Assembly: GCA_900142905.1 (NCBI GenBank) | Contig: FSRV01000001.1 | Location: forward strand, 1,860,001 to 1,924,000 | DNA: 64,000 bases | From: Burkholderia sp. GAS332 | GTDB taxonomy: Bacteria > Pseudomonadota > Gammaproteobacteria > Burkholderiales > Burkholderiaceae | Reading direction: 5' to 3' | Part shown: positions 34,152 through 44,764 of the stretch, piece after piece | Numbering within the stretch: the stretch's first letter is position 1 | Layout of the letters: every line of letters begins with the position of its first letter | Notes under the pieces: generated by a model | The model's input: the letters and a program-made list of their open reading frames with translations, nothing else | Told to the model about the DNA's origin: nothing | The model's database searches: none | Translations under genes and position numbers: made by a program

Positions 34152-34967
34152 TCAATAAGCCGGCCGGTCCAGCTTGATTTCCTGCAGGATCGTCGTCGCG
34201 ATCTCTTCGATCGACTTATGCGTCGACGACAACCACTTGACCCCTTCGCGCCGCATCATCGCTTCGGCCTCATTGATCTCGTAGCGGCAATTTTCCGGCG
34301 CGGCGTACTTGCTGCCCGGCCTGCGTTCGTTACGGATCTCCGACAGCCGTTGCGGATCGATCGACAATCCAAACATCTTCTGCCGATGCGCCAATAGCGG
34401 CGTAGGCAGCTTGCCACGCTCGAAGTCTTCCGGAATCAACGGATAGTTGGCCGCTTTCACCCCGTACTGCATCGCCAGATACAGGCTCGTTGGCGTCTTG
34501 CCGCTGCGCGACACGCCGACCAGAATCACGTCGGCGTCGGCCAGATTGCGGTTCGATTGACCGTCGTCGTGGGCGAGCGAGAAGTTGATCGCCTCGATCC
34601 GGTTCTTGTATTCCTCGGTATCGGCGTTCTGGTGGCCGCGGCCCATCGCGTGGCTCGACTTCAGTTCCAGTTCCTGTTCAAGCGGCTCGACGAAGGTCTG
34701 GAACATGTCCAGCACGAGCGCATTCGAACCCTTGACGATCTGATTCGACGCGCTGTCCACCAGCGTCGTAAACACGATCGGACGACGGCCGTCCTGCTGG
34801 ATCGCTTCGTTGATCTTTTCTAGCGTGGCGTAGGCTTTTTCCGTCGAGTCGACGAAAGGCACGCGAACCAGGCGGAATTTCTGGTCGAACTGGGAGAGGA
34901 TCGAATGCGCGAAGGTTTCGGCAGTGATCCCGGTACCGTCGGAGACGATGAATACGGTGGGCGGCAT
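34152..34967 (-). CDS. ppsR: PEP synthase regulatory protein (bifunctional kinase/pyrophosphorylase)
   Basis: Inactivates PEP synthase by ADP-dependent phosphorylation and reactivates it by Pi-dependent dephosphorylation. The 271-residue DUF299 protein begins [20 protein letters not shown], has P-loop GVSRSGKT at residues 151-158, and ends [20 protein letters not shown] followed by [10 protein letters not shown]. The ATG at 34967 is used rather than the 16-codon upstream extension. It is divergent from its substrate gene ppsA, which strongly supports the assignment. Confidence 0.97.
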   Translation of the reverse strand: MPPTVFIVSDGTGITAETFAHSILSQFDQKFRLVRVPFVDSTEKAYATLEKINEAIQQDGRRPIVFTTLVDSASNQIVKGSNALVLDMFQTFVEPLEQELELKSSHAMGRGHQNADTEEYKNRIEAINFSLAHDDGQSNRNLADADVILVGVSRSGKTPTSLYLAMQYGVKAANYPLIPEDFERGKLPTPLLAHRQKMFGLSIDPQRLSEIRNERRPGSKYAAPENCRYEINEAEAMMRREGVKWLSSTHKSIEEIATTILQEIKLDRPAY

Positions 34968-35496
34968 CAGTGGGACTGGGGAACGTGAGCGGACAAAAAC
35001 GCTCGAATGAAACATCGCTGCATGGACGTCGCTGCACGGTGGCTAACCGGTGATTGCAGGGGCGTCATATCAGCGCGCCGTGGGCACCGCAACTGCGCCC
35101 GGATGGCGGCGGGGCCTCGCAAAAGCCCGCCAGCCGGTCCGGGGCGCGATTCGAGGCGCAATTCTCGTCCGACTGTCACATTTTGAGAGTCGGCACGGTA
35201 GAATAGCGGCAACCTGTTGGATAAGCAATTGCAGGCGATTGGCGCCTAACTTACCGCGAACGGTCGGTCAACGCCACGCTTTCAGCCGGTAACTTGCCGC
35301 GAATGGGTTGGATCGATCGGTAATTTCGTCCAACCGCTTTCTACGTCGTGCTTCTGGCGATTCTAGTGTCTCTGCCCATTTGCAGCGATTGCTTCTCCAA
35401 CAGGTTGTGCAAGACGCGAGGTCACGCTTCCAATGGGCGTCTCGCGTCCAAGCCCACTTGCACAGCCGTGAATTTCTTTCACACTTAGGGGCTTGT
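34968..35496. promoter_or_regulatory. Divergent ppsR/ppsA intergenic region
   Basis: 529 bp with no supported gene. A TAGAAT -10-like box near 35200, oriented toward ppsA, lies in a lower-GC stretch and would give a leader of nearly 300 nt. No clear -35 or operator was found. It must carry control for gluconeogenic induction of ppsA, but I cannot place the sites. Confidence 0.35.
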
Positions 35497-37902
35497 ATGA
35501 CTAACGCAGTTACCGTCGCAAAGGAAGAGGCGTATGTAGTTCCGTTTGAGCAGTTGCGGATGACCGATGTGGAGATTGTCGGCGGCAAGAACGCGTCGCT
35601 TGGCGAGATGATCAGTCAACTCGCCGAAGCCGGCGTGCGCGTGCCGACGGGCTTCGCCACCACGGCACTGGCTTTCCGTGACTTCTTGCATCACAACAAT
35701 CTGACTGAACGCATCGCCAAACGTCTCGAAACGCTCGACGTCGACGACGTGAAGTCGCTCGCCGAAGCGGGCAAGGAGATCCGTCAATGGATCATCGACG
35801 CCCCGATGCAGCCGCGTCTCGAAGCGGATATCCGCGCAGGCTTCGACACCCTGCAAAACAGCTCGCCTGAAGAGCTGTCGTTTGCCGTGCGTTCATCGGC
35901 AACGGCAGAAGACTTGCCGGACGCCTCGTTCGCGGGTCAGCAGGAAAGCTACCTCAACGTGGTCGGCATCGACGACGTGCTTGATCGCATGAAGCACGTG
36001 TTCGCGTCGCTGTATAACGACCGTGCTATCTCCTATCGCGTCCACAAGGGCTTCACTCACGCTGAAGTCGCGTTGTCGGCAGGCGTGCAGCGCATGGTGC
36101 GCTCGGACGTCGGCGCAGCGGGCGTGATGTTCACGCTGGACACGGAGTCGGGTTTCAAGGACGCCGTCTTCATCACCTCGAGCTACGGCCTGGGCGAAAC
36201 AGTCGTGCAGGGCGCCGTGAATCCGGACGAGTTCTACGTCTTCAAGACCACGCTCGCACAAGGCAAGTACCCGATCATCCGCCGCTCGATTGGCTCGAAG
36301 CTGATCAAGATGGAATTCACCAAGGCCGGCGAAGAAGGCCGCGTGAAGACCGTCGACGTCACGCATGAGCAGCGCAACCGTTTCTCGATCACCGACGAAG
36401 ACGTGATCGAACTCGCGAAATACGCCGTCATCATCGAAAAGCACTACGAGCGTCCGATGGACATCGAGTGGGGCAAGGATGGCCGCGACGGCAAGATATT
36501 CATCCTGCAGGCGCGCCCGGAAACGGTGAAGAGCCAGGCTGCGGGCAAGGCTGAGCAACGCTTCAAGCTGAAGGGCCAATCGAACGTGCTGGCTACCGGC
36601 CGGGCAATCGGCCAGAAGATCGGTGCGGGTCCGGTGCGCGTGATTCACGATCCGTCGGAAATGGACCGTGTGCAGCCGGGCGACGTGCTGGTGGCCGACA
36701 TGACCGACCCGAACTGGGAGCCGGTGATGAAGCGCGCATCGGCAATCGTCACGAACCGTGGCGGCCGTACCTGCCACGCGGCGATTATCGCGCGTGAGCT
36801 GGGCGTGCCGGCCGTGGTCGGCTGCGGCGACGCTACCGACGTGCTAAAGGAAGGCGCGCTGGTGACCGTGTCGTGCGCCGAAGGCGACGAAGGCAAGATC
36901 TACGACGGTCTGCTCGAAACCGAAATCACCGAAGTGCAGCGCGGCGAACTGCCGCCGATTCCGGTGAAGATCATGATGAACGTCGGCAACCCGCAACTGG
37001 CCTTCGATTTCTCGCAACTGCCGAACGCAGGCGTGGGTCTGGCACGGCTGGAATTCATCATCAACAACAACATCGGCGTTCACCCGAAGGCGATTCTCGA
37101 GTACCCGAACATCGATCAGGACCTGAAGAAGGCCGTGGAAAGCGTGGCCCGCGGCCATGCGTCGCCGCGTGCGTTCTACGTCGACAAGCTGACCGAAGGC
37201 ATCGCCACGATCGCGGCGGCGTTCTATCCGAAGCCCGTGATCGTGCGTCTGTCGGACTTCAAGTCGAATGAGTACAAGAAGCTGATTGGCGGTTCGCGTT
37301 ACGAGCCGGACGAAGAAAACCCGATGCTGGGCTTCCGTGGCGCATCGCGCTACATCGCCGACGACTTCGCCGAAGCGTTCCAGATGGAATGCATCGCGCT
37401 GAAGAAGGTGCGTGAAGAGATGGGCCTCGACAACGTCGAGATCATGGTGCCGTTCGTGCGTACGCTGAAGCAGGCGGAGCGCGTGGTGGGGCTGCTGGAG
37501 AAGTTCGGCCTGAAGCGCGGTGAGAAGAACCTGCGCCTGATCATGATGTGTGAAGTGCCGTCGAACGCGATTCTCGCCGAAGAATTCCTGCAATTCTTCG
37601 ACGGTTTCTCGATCGGCTCGAACGACCTGACGCAGCTCACGCTCGGCCTCGACCGCGACTCCGGCATGGAACTGCTGGCAGTCGATTTCGACGAACGCGA
37701 CCCGGCGGTGAAGTTCTTGTTGAAGCGCGCAATCGATACGTGTCTGCGACTGAACAAGTACGTCGGCATCTGCGGCCAGGGCCCGTCGGACCATCCGGAC
37801 TTTGCGCAATGGCTGACCGATGAAGGCATCAAGTCGATCTCGCTGAACCCGGACTCGATCATCGAGACGTGGCAGAAGTTGGCAAAGTCGTCGGCGAAGT
37901 AA
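35497..37902 (+). CDS. ppsA: Phosphoenolpyruvate synthase
   Basis: Makes PEP from pyruvate and ATP, the entry to gluconeogenesis. The 801-residue enzyme has three domains. The N-terminal ATP-grasp nucleotide domain carries [12 protein letters not shown] and [19 protein letters not shown]. The central swivelling domain has the phosphorylated histidine in [20 protein letters not shown]. The C-terminal PEP/pyruvate barrel contains [10 protein letters not shown] and ends with [15 protein letters not shown]. The ATG at 35497 gives the family N-terminus; the frame is open 63 codons upstream without support. Regulated by the divergent PpsR. Confidence 0.98.
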   Translation: MTNAVTVAKEEAYVVPFEQLRMTDVEIVGGKNASLGEMISQLAEAGVRVPTGFATTALAFRDFLHHNNLTERIAKRLETLDVDDVKSLAEAGKEIRQWIIDAPMQPRLEADIRAGFDTLQNSSPEELSFAVRSSATAEDLPDASFAGQQESYLNVVGIDDVLDRMKHVFASLYNDRAISYRVHKGFTHAEVALSAGVQRMVRSDVGAAGVMFTLDTESGFKDAVFITSSYGLGETVVQGAVNPDEFYVFKTTLAQGKYPIIRRSIGSKLIKMEFTKAGEEGRVKTVDVTHEQRNRFSITDEDVIELAKYAVIIEKHYERPMDIEWGKDGRDGKIFILQARPETVKSQAAGKAEQRFKLKGQSNVLATGRAIGQKIGAGPVRVIHDPSEMDRVQPGDVLVADMTDPNWEPVMKRASAIVTNRGGRTCHAAIIARELGVPAVVGCGDATDVLKEGALVTVSCAEGDEGKIYDGLLETEITEVQRGELPPIPVKIMMNVGNPQLAFDFSQLPNAGVGLARLEFIINNNIGVHPKAILEYPNIDQDLKKAVESVARGHASPRAFYVDKLTEGIATIAAAFYPKPVIVRLSDFKSNEYKKLIGGSRYEPDEENPMLGFRGASRYIADDFAEAFQMECIALKKVREEMGLDNVEIMVPFVRTLKQAERVVGLLEKFGLKRGEKNLRLIMMCEVPSNAILAEEFLQFFDGFSIGSNDLTQLTLGLDRDSGMELLAVDFDERDPAVKFLLKRAIDTCLRLNKYVGICGQGPSDHPDFAQWLTDEGIKSISLNPDSIIETWQKLAKSSAK

Positions 37903-38023
37903 GCGGAAAAAACAAGCGCCGGGCAGCTGCCCGGTAAAGCGGTTTGCATAAAGGGTGTGCGGTACATCAAAAGCGCGTAAAAGCGTACTGCACCGCCCGA
38001 TAAATGCACCCGCTTCGTGCTAT

Positions 38024-38051
38024 AAACACCCCGGTAGATCCGGGGTGTTTT
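38024..38051 (+). terminator. Terminator after ppsA
   Basis: Perfect 11-bp stem AAACACCCCGG (38024-38034) with CCGGGGTGTTT (38040-38050), a 5-base loop and a following T. It ends 17 bp before the NfeD start. Confidence 0.85.
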
Positions 38052-38068
38052 GCTTTGTGGAGGTCGAC

Positions 38069-38524
38069 GTGGCGCCAGGTGGATTGTTCTGGTGGATCGG
38101 GGCGGGTGTGCTGGTCGTGCTGGAGCTGATCAGCGGCACCTTCTATTTGCTGATGATCGCGTTGGGTTGCGTAGCGGCTGCTATTGCGCAGCTGGCGGGC
38201 GTGGCCGCCGACCTGCAGTTCGCGATTGCGGCCGTCGTGGCGCTTGCGGCCGTCCTGTTGCTCAAGCGCTCGCGCTTTGGCCGTAGAACGCGCAAGGAGG
38301 CGTCGAAGAATCCGGACGTCAATCTGGACATCGGCCAGACGTTGAGCGTGCCGGCGTGGCACGAGCGCCGGGCGCGCGCCGATTACCGCGGCGCGGCATG
38401 GGACGTCGAATTGGCGGCGGGTGAGCCCGAAGATGCACAGCTCTATGAAATCGCCGAGATGCGCGGCAGTTGCCTCGTTGTCGTGGCCAGCCGGCAGGCA
38501 AAAACCAAGGCAACCGTGGCCTGA
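38069..38524 (+). CDS. NfeD-like membrane protein
   Basis: The 151-residue product has three or four membrane helices in the N-terminal half (FWWIGAGVLVVLELISGTFY, LLMIALGCVAAAIAQLAGVA and a third around AIAAVVALAAVLLL). A C-terminal OB-fold domain follows, with the NfeD pattern NLDIGQTLSVP and GAAWDVELAAGE. Short NfeD proteins partner SPFH/stomatin proteins, and the next gene is exactly that. The GTG at 38069 follows GGAGG by 5 bp; another in-frame GTG at 38057 is possible. Confidence 0.9.
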   Translation: MAPGGLFWWIGAGVLVVLELISGTFYLLMIALGCVAAAIAQLAGVAADLQFAIAAVVALAAVLLLKRSRFGRRTRKEASKNPDVNLDIGQTLSVPAWHERRARADYRGAAWDVELAAGEPEDAQLYEIAEMRGSCLVVVASRQAKTKATVA

Positions 38525-38587
38525 GCGCGCGCCCATGCGTGCACAGCACCCTATACAACTATTCGAACAACGGACCGGAGGTCAGTC

Positions 38588-39520
38588 ATGGATTCAACCA
38601 TTGTCGGGGCGGTGTTTCTGCTTATCGTAATCGTGCTGGCGGCACAGACGCTCAAGATCGTGCCGCAGCAGCATGCGTGGGTGCTGGAGCGGCTCGGCCG
38701 CTATCACCGCACGCTGACGCCGGGCTTGAGCTTCGCGTTTCCCTTCGTCGACCGGATCGCGTACAAGCACATCCTCAAGGAAATCCCGCTCGAAGTGCCG
38801 AGCCAGGTGTGTATCACGCGCGACAACACGCAGTTGCAGGTGGATGGCGTGCTGTATTTCCAGGTCACCGACCCCATGAAGGCGTCGTACGGCTCGAGCA
38901 ACTTCGTGTTTGCGATTACGCAGTTGTCGCAGACCACGCTGCGCTCGGTGATCGGCAAACTCGAACTCGACAAGACTTTCGAAGAGCGCGACTTCATCAA
39001 CCACAGCATCGTGTCGTCGCTCGATCAAGCGGCGTCGAACTGGGGCGTCAAAGTGCTGCGTTACGAGATCAAGGACCTGACGCCGCCCAAGGAAATTCTG
39101 CACGCGATGCAGGCGCAGATCACCGCCGAGCGCGAGAAGCGCGCACTGATCGCGGCATCCGAAGGGCGCAAGCAGGAGCAGATCAATATCGCCTCGGGTG
39201 GGCGCGAGGCGTCGATCCAGAAGTCCGAAGGCGAGCGGCAAGCGGCGATCAATCAGGCGCAGGGTCAGGCTGCTGCGATTCTGGCGGTGGCTGAGGCCAA
39301 CTCGCAGGCCATTCAGAAGATCGCTGCGGCCATCCAGTCGAACGGCGGGATGGAGGCGGTGAACCTGAAAGTGGCCGAGCAGTACGTGACCGCGTTCGGT
39401 AATCTGGCCAAACAGGGCACCACGCTGATCGTGCCGGGTAACCTGGCGGATATGAGTTCGATGATCGCGTCGGCGCTGACGATTGTGAACAAGGGCAAGG
39501 GCGCAACCGAGGCGCGCTGA
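38588..39520 (+). CDS. SPFH/stomatin-family membrane protein (QmcA-like)
   Basis: The 310-residue product has one N-terminal membrane anchor (IVGAVFLLIVIVLAAQTLKI), then an SPFH/band 7 domain: PQQHAWVLERLGRYHRTLTP, RDNTQLQVDGVLYFQVTDP and ERDFINHSIVSSLDQAASNW. A coiled coil follows, rich in Glu, Ala and Gln (about residues 175-245). Such proteins form large oligomeric cages in the membrane and modulate proteases such as FtsH. It follows the NfeD gene by 63 bp behind CGGAGG, a widespread pair. Confidence 0.93.
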   Translation: MDSTIVGAVFLLIVIVLAAQTLKIVPQQHAWVLERLGRYHRTLTPGLSFAFPFVDRIAYKHILKEIPLEVPSQVCITRDNTQLQVDGVLYFQVTDPMKASYGSSNFVFAITQLSQTTLRSVIGKLELDKTFEERDFINHSIVSSLDQAASNWGVKVLRYEIKDLTPPKEILHAMQAQITAEREKRALIAASEGRKQEQINIASGGREASIQKSEGERQAAINQAQGQAAAILAVAEANSQAIQKIAAAIQSNGGMEAVNLKVAEQYVTAFGNLAKQGTTLIVPGNLADMSSMIASALTIVNKGKGATEAR

Positions 39521-39578
39521 GTGGGCGCCAAGGCTGGTTGACACGGTCTGATCCGGCCCTCCGGTACCTGGAATTGCC

Positions 39579-39616
39579 AAAAAAATGGCCCGCGAACTAG
39601 TGCGGGCCATTTTTTA
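39579..39616. terminator. Bidirectional terminator between the SPFH gene and smpB
   Basis: ATGGCCCGC (39585-39593) pairs with GCGGGCCAT (39602-39610), flanked by A6 and T5. It serves the two convergent genes. Confidence 0.88.
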
Positions 39617-39679
39617 TTCAGTGACTCTGCCGGTCAACCCGGGCGCGGCAAATCCACGCAGGGTTTAACGCCGATCAGA

Positions 39680-40126
39680 TCACGACGGCGAGCGCATCAG
39701 GCGCGCCTTCTCGCGTTCCCAGTCGCGCTTCTTCTCGGTTTCGCGCTTGTCGTGCTGCTTCTTACCCTTGGCCAGCCCGATCTCGCATTTGACGCGGCCG
39801 CCTTTGTAGTGGAAGTTCAGCGGCACGAGCGTGTAGCCGCGCTGCTCGACTTTGCCGATCAGTTTGCTGATTTCCTCGCTATGCAGCAGCAGCTTGCGCG
39901 TGCGCACCGGGTCCGGGTTGATGTGGGTCGAGGCCTCAGGCAGCGGGCTGATGTGCGTGCCGATGAGGAACAGTTCGTTATTCTTGATGACGACGTAACC
40001 TTCCTTGATCTGGCCACGCCCGGCGCGCAGGGCTTTGACCTCCCATCCTTCGAGCACGAGCCCTGCTTCATAGCGTTCTTCGACCGAGTAGTCGTAGAAG
40101 GCTTTTCTGTTGTCGATGATGCTCAT
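39680..40126 (-). CDS. smpB: SsrA-binding protein SmpB
   Basis: Binds tmRNA and brings it to stalled ribosomes. The 148-residue product matches the family: [59 protein letters not shown] and a basic tail with [19 protein letters not shown]. It is divergent from ratA with about 100 bp between starts; this smpB/ratA pairing is conserved in beta- and gammaproteobacteria. Confidence 0.98.
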   Translation of the reverse strand: MSIIDNRKAFYDYSVEERYEAGLVLEGWEVKALRAGRGQIKEGYVVIKNNELFLIGTHISPLPEASTHINPDPVRTRKLLLHSEEISKLIGKVEQRGYTLVPLNFHYKGGRVKCEIGLAKGKKQHDKRETEKKRDWEREKARLMRSPS

Positions 40127-40226
40127 GAATGGAAAGTGCCCAACTCGTTTAAAATCACGATTTTAGCAAAGCGGGGCAAGGAAAGCCCGCGGCGCTTGTC
40201 CACCCTTGCCACGCGCTGTTCAATTT

Positions 40227-40664
40227 ATGGCAGATGTCCAGAAAACCGTGTTGATCCGCCATTCGGCGGAACAGATGTTCGACCTCGTTACCGACGTCGC
40301 CGATTACCCCAATTTCCTGCCTTGGTGCGGGGGCGTCGAAATCCGCCGCCAGGACGAAACCGGCATGGAGGCGAAGATCGATATCAACTTCAAGGGCATC
40401 AAGCAGCACTTCGCTACGCATAACACCATGGAGCGGCCCACGCGCATCGACATGCAATTCGCGGACGGCCCATTTCGCAAATTCACCGGCTTCTGGCGTT
40501 TCACGCCCTTGCGGGCCGACGCCTGCAAGATCGAATTCGCGCTGCACTACGAATTCACCAACATCATTCTCGAGAAGATCATTGGGCCGGTGTTCAGCCA
40601 CATTGCCAACACCTTCGTCGAATCGTTCGTGAAGCGCGCCGATCAGCGCTACGGTAAGGCATGA
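40227..40664 (+). CDS. ratA: RatA/COQ10-family START-domain protein
   Basis: A 145-residue polyketide cyclase/START-fold protein. It begins MADVQKTVLIRHSAEQMFDL and has VADYPNFLPWCGGVEI, KFTGFWRFTPL and the C-terminal IGPVFSHIANTFVESFVKRA. In E. coli the homologue RatA was described as inhibiting 70S ribosome assembly, while the mitochondrial COQ10 relatives bind ubiquinone, so the true role is debated. The stop overlaps rnfH (ATGA). Confidence 0.93.
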   Translation: MADVQKTVLIRHSAEQMFDLVTDVADYPNFLPWCGGVEIRRQDETGMEAKIDINFKGIKQHFATHNTMERPTRIDMQFADGPFRKFTGFWRFTPLRADACKIEFALHYEFTNIILEKIIGPVFSHIANTFVESFVKRADQRYGKA

Positions 40665-40993
40665 GCGCGCGCTTGTCGATTGAAGTCTGCTACGCGCTCG
40701 CCGATGAGCAGACGCTGATCGCCGTGGAATTGCCGGAAGGCGCCACGGTGCAGCAGGCGCTCGACGCGAGCGGCATCTTGCAGCGTTATCCGCAGATCGA
40801 CCTGGGCACGCAGAAGGTCGGCGTGTTCGGCAAGCTCAAGCCGCTCGATGCGGTGCTCGCCGACCACGATCGCGTCGAGATTTACCGGCCGCTGCTGGTG
40901 GATCCGAAGCTGTCGCGGCAGCGGCGCGTCGAGAAGACCCGCAAGGCGGGTTCGATTGAAGGGCGCCGCTGGCAGAACAAGGATTCGCGCTAA
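40661..40993 (+). CDS. rnfH: RnfH-family ubiquitin-like protein (RatB)
   Basis: A 110-residue beta-grasp protein. It begins SARLSIEVCYALADEQTLIA, contains LPEGATVQQALDASGIL and VGVFGKLKPLDAVLADHDRV, then EIYRPLLVDPKLSRQRRVEK and a basic tail. It is translationally coupled to ratA. The function is unknown; the name comes from rnf clusters of other bacteria. Confidence 0.93.
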   Translation: MSARLSIEVCYALADEQTLIAVELPEGATVQQALDASGILQRYPQIDLGTQKVGVFGKLKPLDAVLADHDRVEIYRPLLVDPKLSRQRRVEKTRKAGSIEGRRWQNKDSR

Positions 40994-41040
40994 GCGCTTC
41001 TTGTGACTGTGGCGGATGGCGCCGCTCAGGGTGCTTCGTT

Positions 41041-42033
41041 TCAATGCACCGCAGGCTGCGCCTTTTCCTCAATCGATGCCGCGCCGGACGTGCCGTCATC
41101 CGCATGCTGGCGCACCGACCAGCAGACCCCCGCCACCAGCAGCAGGATCGCCGCCGTTTCCAGCGGACGCGGCAGGCGCTGGTCATAGATGAACGCGTAG
41201 AGCAGGGCGAAGAGCGTCTCGAACACGATCATCTGGCCAGACAGGGTGAGCGGCAGCCGCTTCGACGCGGCATTCCACAGCCCGTTGCCGAGCCATGAGG
41301 CGCCGACTGCGAGGCCCAGGTTCAGCATCCAGAAGGTATGCCAGCGTGCGTCGCTAAGCGCCCCCTGCAGGCTGCCAGACGGCATGACGGCGACCACCAG
41401 CCACAACAAGGCGCCGAGCGCGCCCGTCACCACGCCCCACAGCACCGACCACTCGTTGCCGCTGAAATGCGTCTGGCGCTGCAGATAACGGGCGTTTTCG
41501 ACCGCGAACCAGGTCCAACAGGCGAGCGCGCCTACCGCGCAGGCGAGGCCGAGGAGCTTCGTCGCGATACTCACGGGCGTGCTGTCCGCTACTGTGAAGA
41601 CGTCGAGGTTGATGCAGGCGATGCCGGCCACCACCAGCGAAAGCGGCCATACGAGGCGGGCGAGCGGCACTGCGCCGTGATCGCGCCGGCCAAGCAGCGT
41701 CACCGTGACCGGCAGCACGCCGACGATCAGCGATGCCGGTGCGATGCCGATCATATGGACGGCCGCCGTCAGCAGCAGGTAGTAGAGCAGGTTGCCGGCC
41801 AAGGCCAGCTTGACCAGCGCGCCGAGATCCTCGCGGGTCAGGCGTTTGACGAGCGAACGGGCCATCGGCAGCGCGGCGGCCAGCGAAACGACGCCGTACA
41901 TCGTGTAGCGGCCGGCGCTCAACAGCAGCGGCGAAAAATCGGGCAGCACGCGCGGCACCAGAAACACCATGCCCCATAAGGCCCCGGCCAAAACTCCATA
42001 TGCCACACCGCGCTGCATCGACTGCCCCTGCAA
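41041..42033 (-). CDS. EamA/DMT-superfamily inner-membrane transporter
   Basis: A 330-residue protein with about ten membrane helices and two EamA repeats. The first begins GVAYGVLAGALWGMVFLVPR; the second includes FWMLNLGLAVGASWLGNGLW and SGQMIVFETLFALLYAFIYD, followed by QRLPRPLETAAILLLVAGVC. The tail is polar and cytoplasmic. The substrate is unknown. It converges with rnfH and is divergent from guaB. Its sequence is not close to the EamA protein at 882-1868. Confidence 0.88.
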   Translation of the reverse strand: MQGQSMQRGVAYGVLAGALWGMVFLVPRVLPDFSPLLLSAGRYTMYGVVSLAAALPMARSLVKRLTREDLGALVKLALAGNLLYYLLLTAAVHMIGIAPASLIVGVLPVTVTLLGRRDHGAVPLARLVWPLSLVVAGIACINLDVFTVADSTPVSIATKLLGLACAVGALACWTWFAVENARYLQRQTHFSGNEWSVLWGVVTGALGALLWLVVAVMPSGSLQGALSDARWHTFWMLNLGLAVGASWLGNGLWNAASKRLPLTLSGQMIVFETLFALLYAFIYDQRLPRPLETAAILLLVAGVCWSVRQHADDGTSGAASIEEKAQPAVH

Positions 42034-42321
42034 GAAAAACTGGAATGGTCGGCAGAATAGCCGCTCAGCGGGCAGGGTGTCTTGTTTGATTCTGCATTCC
42101 GGCGGCTTTATCGGGCGTTTTCAGGCGCCTTTTAACTTCCGCGTGCCGCCCCGCGACGCGAAAGCCCCCCAAATTGGCCGCGCGCCAACCGCGTGGCGCC
42201 TCCGTGGGCCCGAACGCGCAAACGAAACCGGATCGAACCCGAGGCGAACGCGGAAGCGAAATTGAAGGGCGCGAAGTCGCGAAAAAAATCGCCCGAAATT
42301 CGCTAAGCTGCTGTTAGTGCA

Positions 42322-42350
42322 GTGAAAACCGGGGAGGTATCGCGTATAAT
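42322..42350 (+). promoter_or_regulatory. Promoter of guaB
   Basis: Perfect TATAAT at 42345-42350, 26 bp before the guaB ATG, with a weak -35 (GTGAAA at 42322-42327, spacing 17). The rest of the 343-bp gap (42034-42376) shows no gene. Confidence 0.6.
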
Positions 42351-42376
42351 TCGCTTTTGCGCCTATAGGATTTGCC

Positions 42377-43837
42377 ATGCGTCTGATCCAAACAGCACTC
42401 ACGTTCGATGACGTGCTCCTCGTCCCGGCCTTCTCCGATGTTCTGCCGCGCGACACCAGCCTCAAGACCCGGCTGACCCGCAACATCTCCCTGAATATGC
42501 CGCTCGTGTCCGCCGCCATGGACACCGTCACCGAAGCCCGTCTCGCGATCGCGATGGCGCAAATGGGTGGCGTGGGCATCATCCACAAGAATCTCACGCC
42601 GGCCGAACAGGCGCGTGAAGTCGCCAAGGTCAAGCGCTTCGAATCGGGCGTCGTGCGCGATCCGATCACCGTGCCGCCGCAAATGAAGGTGCGCGACGTC
42701 ATCGCGCTGTCGCGCCAGCATGGCATTTCGGGCTTCCCGGTCGTCGAAGGCGCGCAACTGGTCGGCATCGTCACGAACCGCGACTTGCGTTTCGAAGAGC
42801 GTCTGGATGAGCCGGTGCGCAACATCATGACGCCGCGCGAGCGCCTCGTTACCGTCAAGGAAGGCACGCCGCTCGCCGAAGCCAAGGCGCTGATGCACAG
42901 CCACCGCCTCGAACGCGTGCTGGTCATCAACGACGCATTCGAACTGCGCGGCCTGATGACCGTCAAGGACATCACCAAGCAAACCGAACACCCGGACGCG
43001 TGTAAGGACGAACACGGCAAGCTGCGCGCAGGCGCGGCGGTCGGCGTGGGCGAAGACAACGAAGAACGCGTCGAGCTGCTGGTGCAGGCGGGTGTGGACG
43101 TGATCGTCGTCGACACGGCGCACGGCCACAGCAAGGGCGTGCTCGAGCGCGTCAAGTGGGTCAAACAGAAATTCCCTCATGTGGAAGTGATCGGCGGCAA
43201 CATCGCTACCGCTGCGGCGGCCAAGGCGCTCGTCGAATACGGCGCAGACGGCGTGAAGGTTGGTATCGGCCCGGGCTCGATCTGCACGACGCGGATCGTC
43301 GCGGGCGTGGGCGTGCCGCAGGTCACCGCGATCTCGAACGTGTCGGAAGCGCTGAAGGGCACGGGCGTGCCGGTCATCGCCGACGGTGGCGTGCGTTTCT
43401 CGGGCGACGTCAGCAAGGCGCTGGCCGCCGGTGCGAATTCCGTGATGATGGGCAGCATGTTCGCCGGCACCGAAGAAGCGCCGGGCGACGTGTTCCTGTT
43501 CCAGGGCCGCCAGTACAAGTCGTACCGTGGCATGGGCTCGGTCGGCGCGATGAAGGACGGCGCGGCAGACCGCTACTTCCAGGACAACTCCGCGAACATC
43601 GACAAGCTGGTGCCGGAAGGCATCGAAGGCCGCGTCGCCTACAAGGGCTCGGTCAACGCGATCCTGTTCCAATTGATCGGCGGCGTGCGCGCCAGCATGG
43701 GCTACTGCGGTTGCCGCACGATCGCGGAGATGAACGACAAGGCCGAGTTCGTGCAGATCACGGGCGCGGGCTTGCGCGAGTCGCATGTGCATGACGTGCA
43801 GATCACCAAGGAAGCGCCCAACTACCACGTGGACTAA
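42377..43837 (+). CDS. guaB: IMP dehydrogenase
   Basis: Oxidises IMP to XMP, the committed step to GMP. The 486-residue enzyme has an (alpha/beta)8 barrel interrupted by two CBS domains (about residues 95-205, with [20 protein letters not shown]). The catalytic cysteine is in [18 protein letters not shown]. The flap and substrate sites include [19 protein letters not shown] and [15 protein letters not shown]. The CBS domains bind purine nucleotides and adjust activity. Confidence 0.98.
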   Translation: MRLIQTALTFDDVLLVPAFSDVLPRDTSLKTRLTRNISLNMPLVSAAMDTVTEARLAIAMAQMGGVGIIHKNLTPAEQAREVAKVKRFESGVVRDPITVPPQMKVRDVIALSRQHGISGFPVVEGAQLVGIVTNRDLRFEERLDEPVRNIMTPRERLVTVKEGTPLAEAKALMHSHRLERVLVINDAFELRGLMTVKDITKQTEHPDACKDEHGKLRAGAAVGVGEDNEERVELLVQAGVDVIVVDTAHGHSKGVLERVKWVKQKFPHVEVIGGNIATAAAAKALVEYGADGVKVGIGPGSICTTRIVAGVGVPQVTAISNVSEALKGTGVPVIADGGVRFSGDVSKALAAGANSVMMGSMFAGTEEAPGDVFLFQGRQYKSYRGMGSVGAMKDGAADRYFQDNSANIDKLVPEGIEGRVAYKGSVNAILFQLIGGVRASMGYCGCRTIAEMNDKAEFVQITGAGLRESHVHDVQITKEAPNYHVD

Positions 43838-43843
43838 ACGCCA

Positions 43844-44560
43844 ATGAAGCCATTGCTGCGCGCTGTACTCATCCTCGATGCGTTGTTGCTGCTTGCGTTC
43901 GGCGTGTTGTTTCTGCTGACGCCCTGGACTTCGTTGTACAACGCGCTGCAACTGGTGCAAACCCAGCCGACCTTGGTCGGCCAGGGGTTTGGCGTGGCGC
44001 TGATCGGGCTCGCGTGGCTCGCTTTGCACGCGTCGATCGACGGTTCGCTCACGTCGACGGTCGCCAAGGTCGTCGGTCATGTGAACTGGCTGACCGGCGT
44101 GCTGATGCTGGTCTGGCTGCTCGGGCTGCATACGCCGGCGCTGACCGGCTTCGGGCAGATCATCGCCGTGCTGACCGGTGTCGTACTGCTGGTGGTCGGC
44201 TTGGGCGGTGTGCGACTGTCTGGCGCGGTGCGGCGGCGCGAAAAGTTGCGGCTGGTGGAAGCCGCGGCTGCCGAGCGTGCAGAGAAGCAGGCCGCGAAAG
44301 ATGCCGCCAAAGACGCTGCGAACAGGCGCGACACCGGTCGCGTGACGGCGGAGCCGGTCTATCGCACCGAGCCGGTCGTCGAGCCTGTTATGCCGGTCAC
44401 ACGGCCCGTGAGCGCTGTTTCGGCAGCGCCGCTTCATTCGGCGGTCGACGAACCGGGCCTGACGGCGTCTGAACGCGCCGAGGCTGCAGCCGCCCGCGAC
44501 GACGCCCGCAACTCTGCTGCCGATGCGCCCGGTGCGCCGCGGCCGCCGTTTCATGGCTGA
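43844..44560 (+). CDS. Hypothetical inner-membrane protein between guaB and guaA
   Basis: A 238-residue protein starting 6 bp after the guaB stop. Four membrane helices are predicted by eye: about residues 7-29 (LILDALLLLAFGVLFLLTP), 46-65, 80-97 and 103-124. A cytoplasmic tail of about 110 residues follows, first highly charged and Ala-rich (AAAAERAEKQAAKDAAKDAA), then Pro/Val-rich. No enzyme motif. Location implies co-transcription with guaB. I do not recognise a named family. Confidence 0.8.
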   Translation: MKPLLRAVLILDALLLLAFGVLFLLTPWTSLYNALQLVQTQPTLVGQGFGVALIGLAWLALHASIDGSLTSTVAKVVGHVNWLTGVLMLVWLLGLHTPALTGFGQIIAVLTGVVLLVVGLGGVRLSGAVRRREKLRLVEAAAAERAEKQAAKDAAKDAANRRDTGRVTAEPVYRTEPVVEPVMPVTRPVSAVSAAPLHSAVDEPGLTASERAEAAAARDDARNSAADAPGAPRPPFHG

Positions 44561-44764
44561 CGCGCCCAGCGCCAGAACGCCTGCCGAAGCTAGCGGATTT
44601 CGTTCGTGCGCGCCGCAGGCGAGTGCCTGGGGTGCCGAACGCTCACAGCACGCTTCATCGTTACGCTTCATGCCCGATCGTCCCCACGTGGACCGCTTTG
44701 AATTCAACGCCGCGCTTCATGCGCGGCATCCCGTATCCGTTCACTTATGACTCCGTCCGCTGCC

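Noticed and set aside
42314-44707. 797-codon open frame antisense to guaB and the membrane gene
   Set aside because: Same pattern of antisense shadow; it spans two real genes and their promoter.
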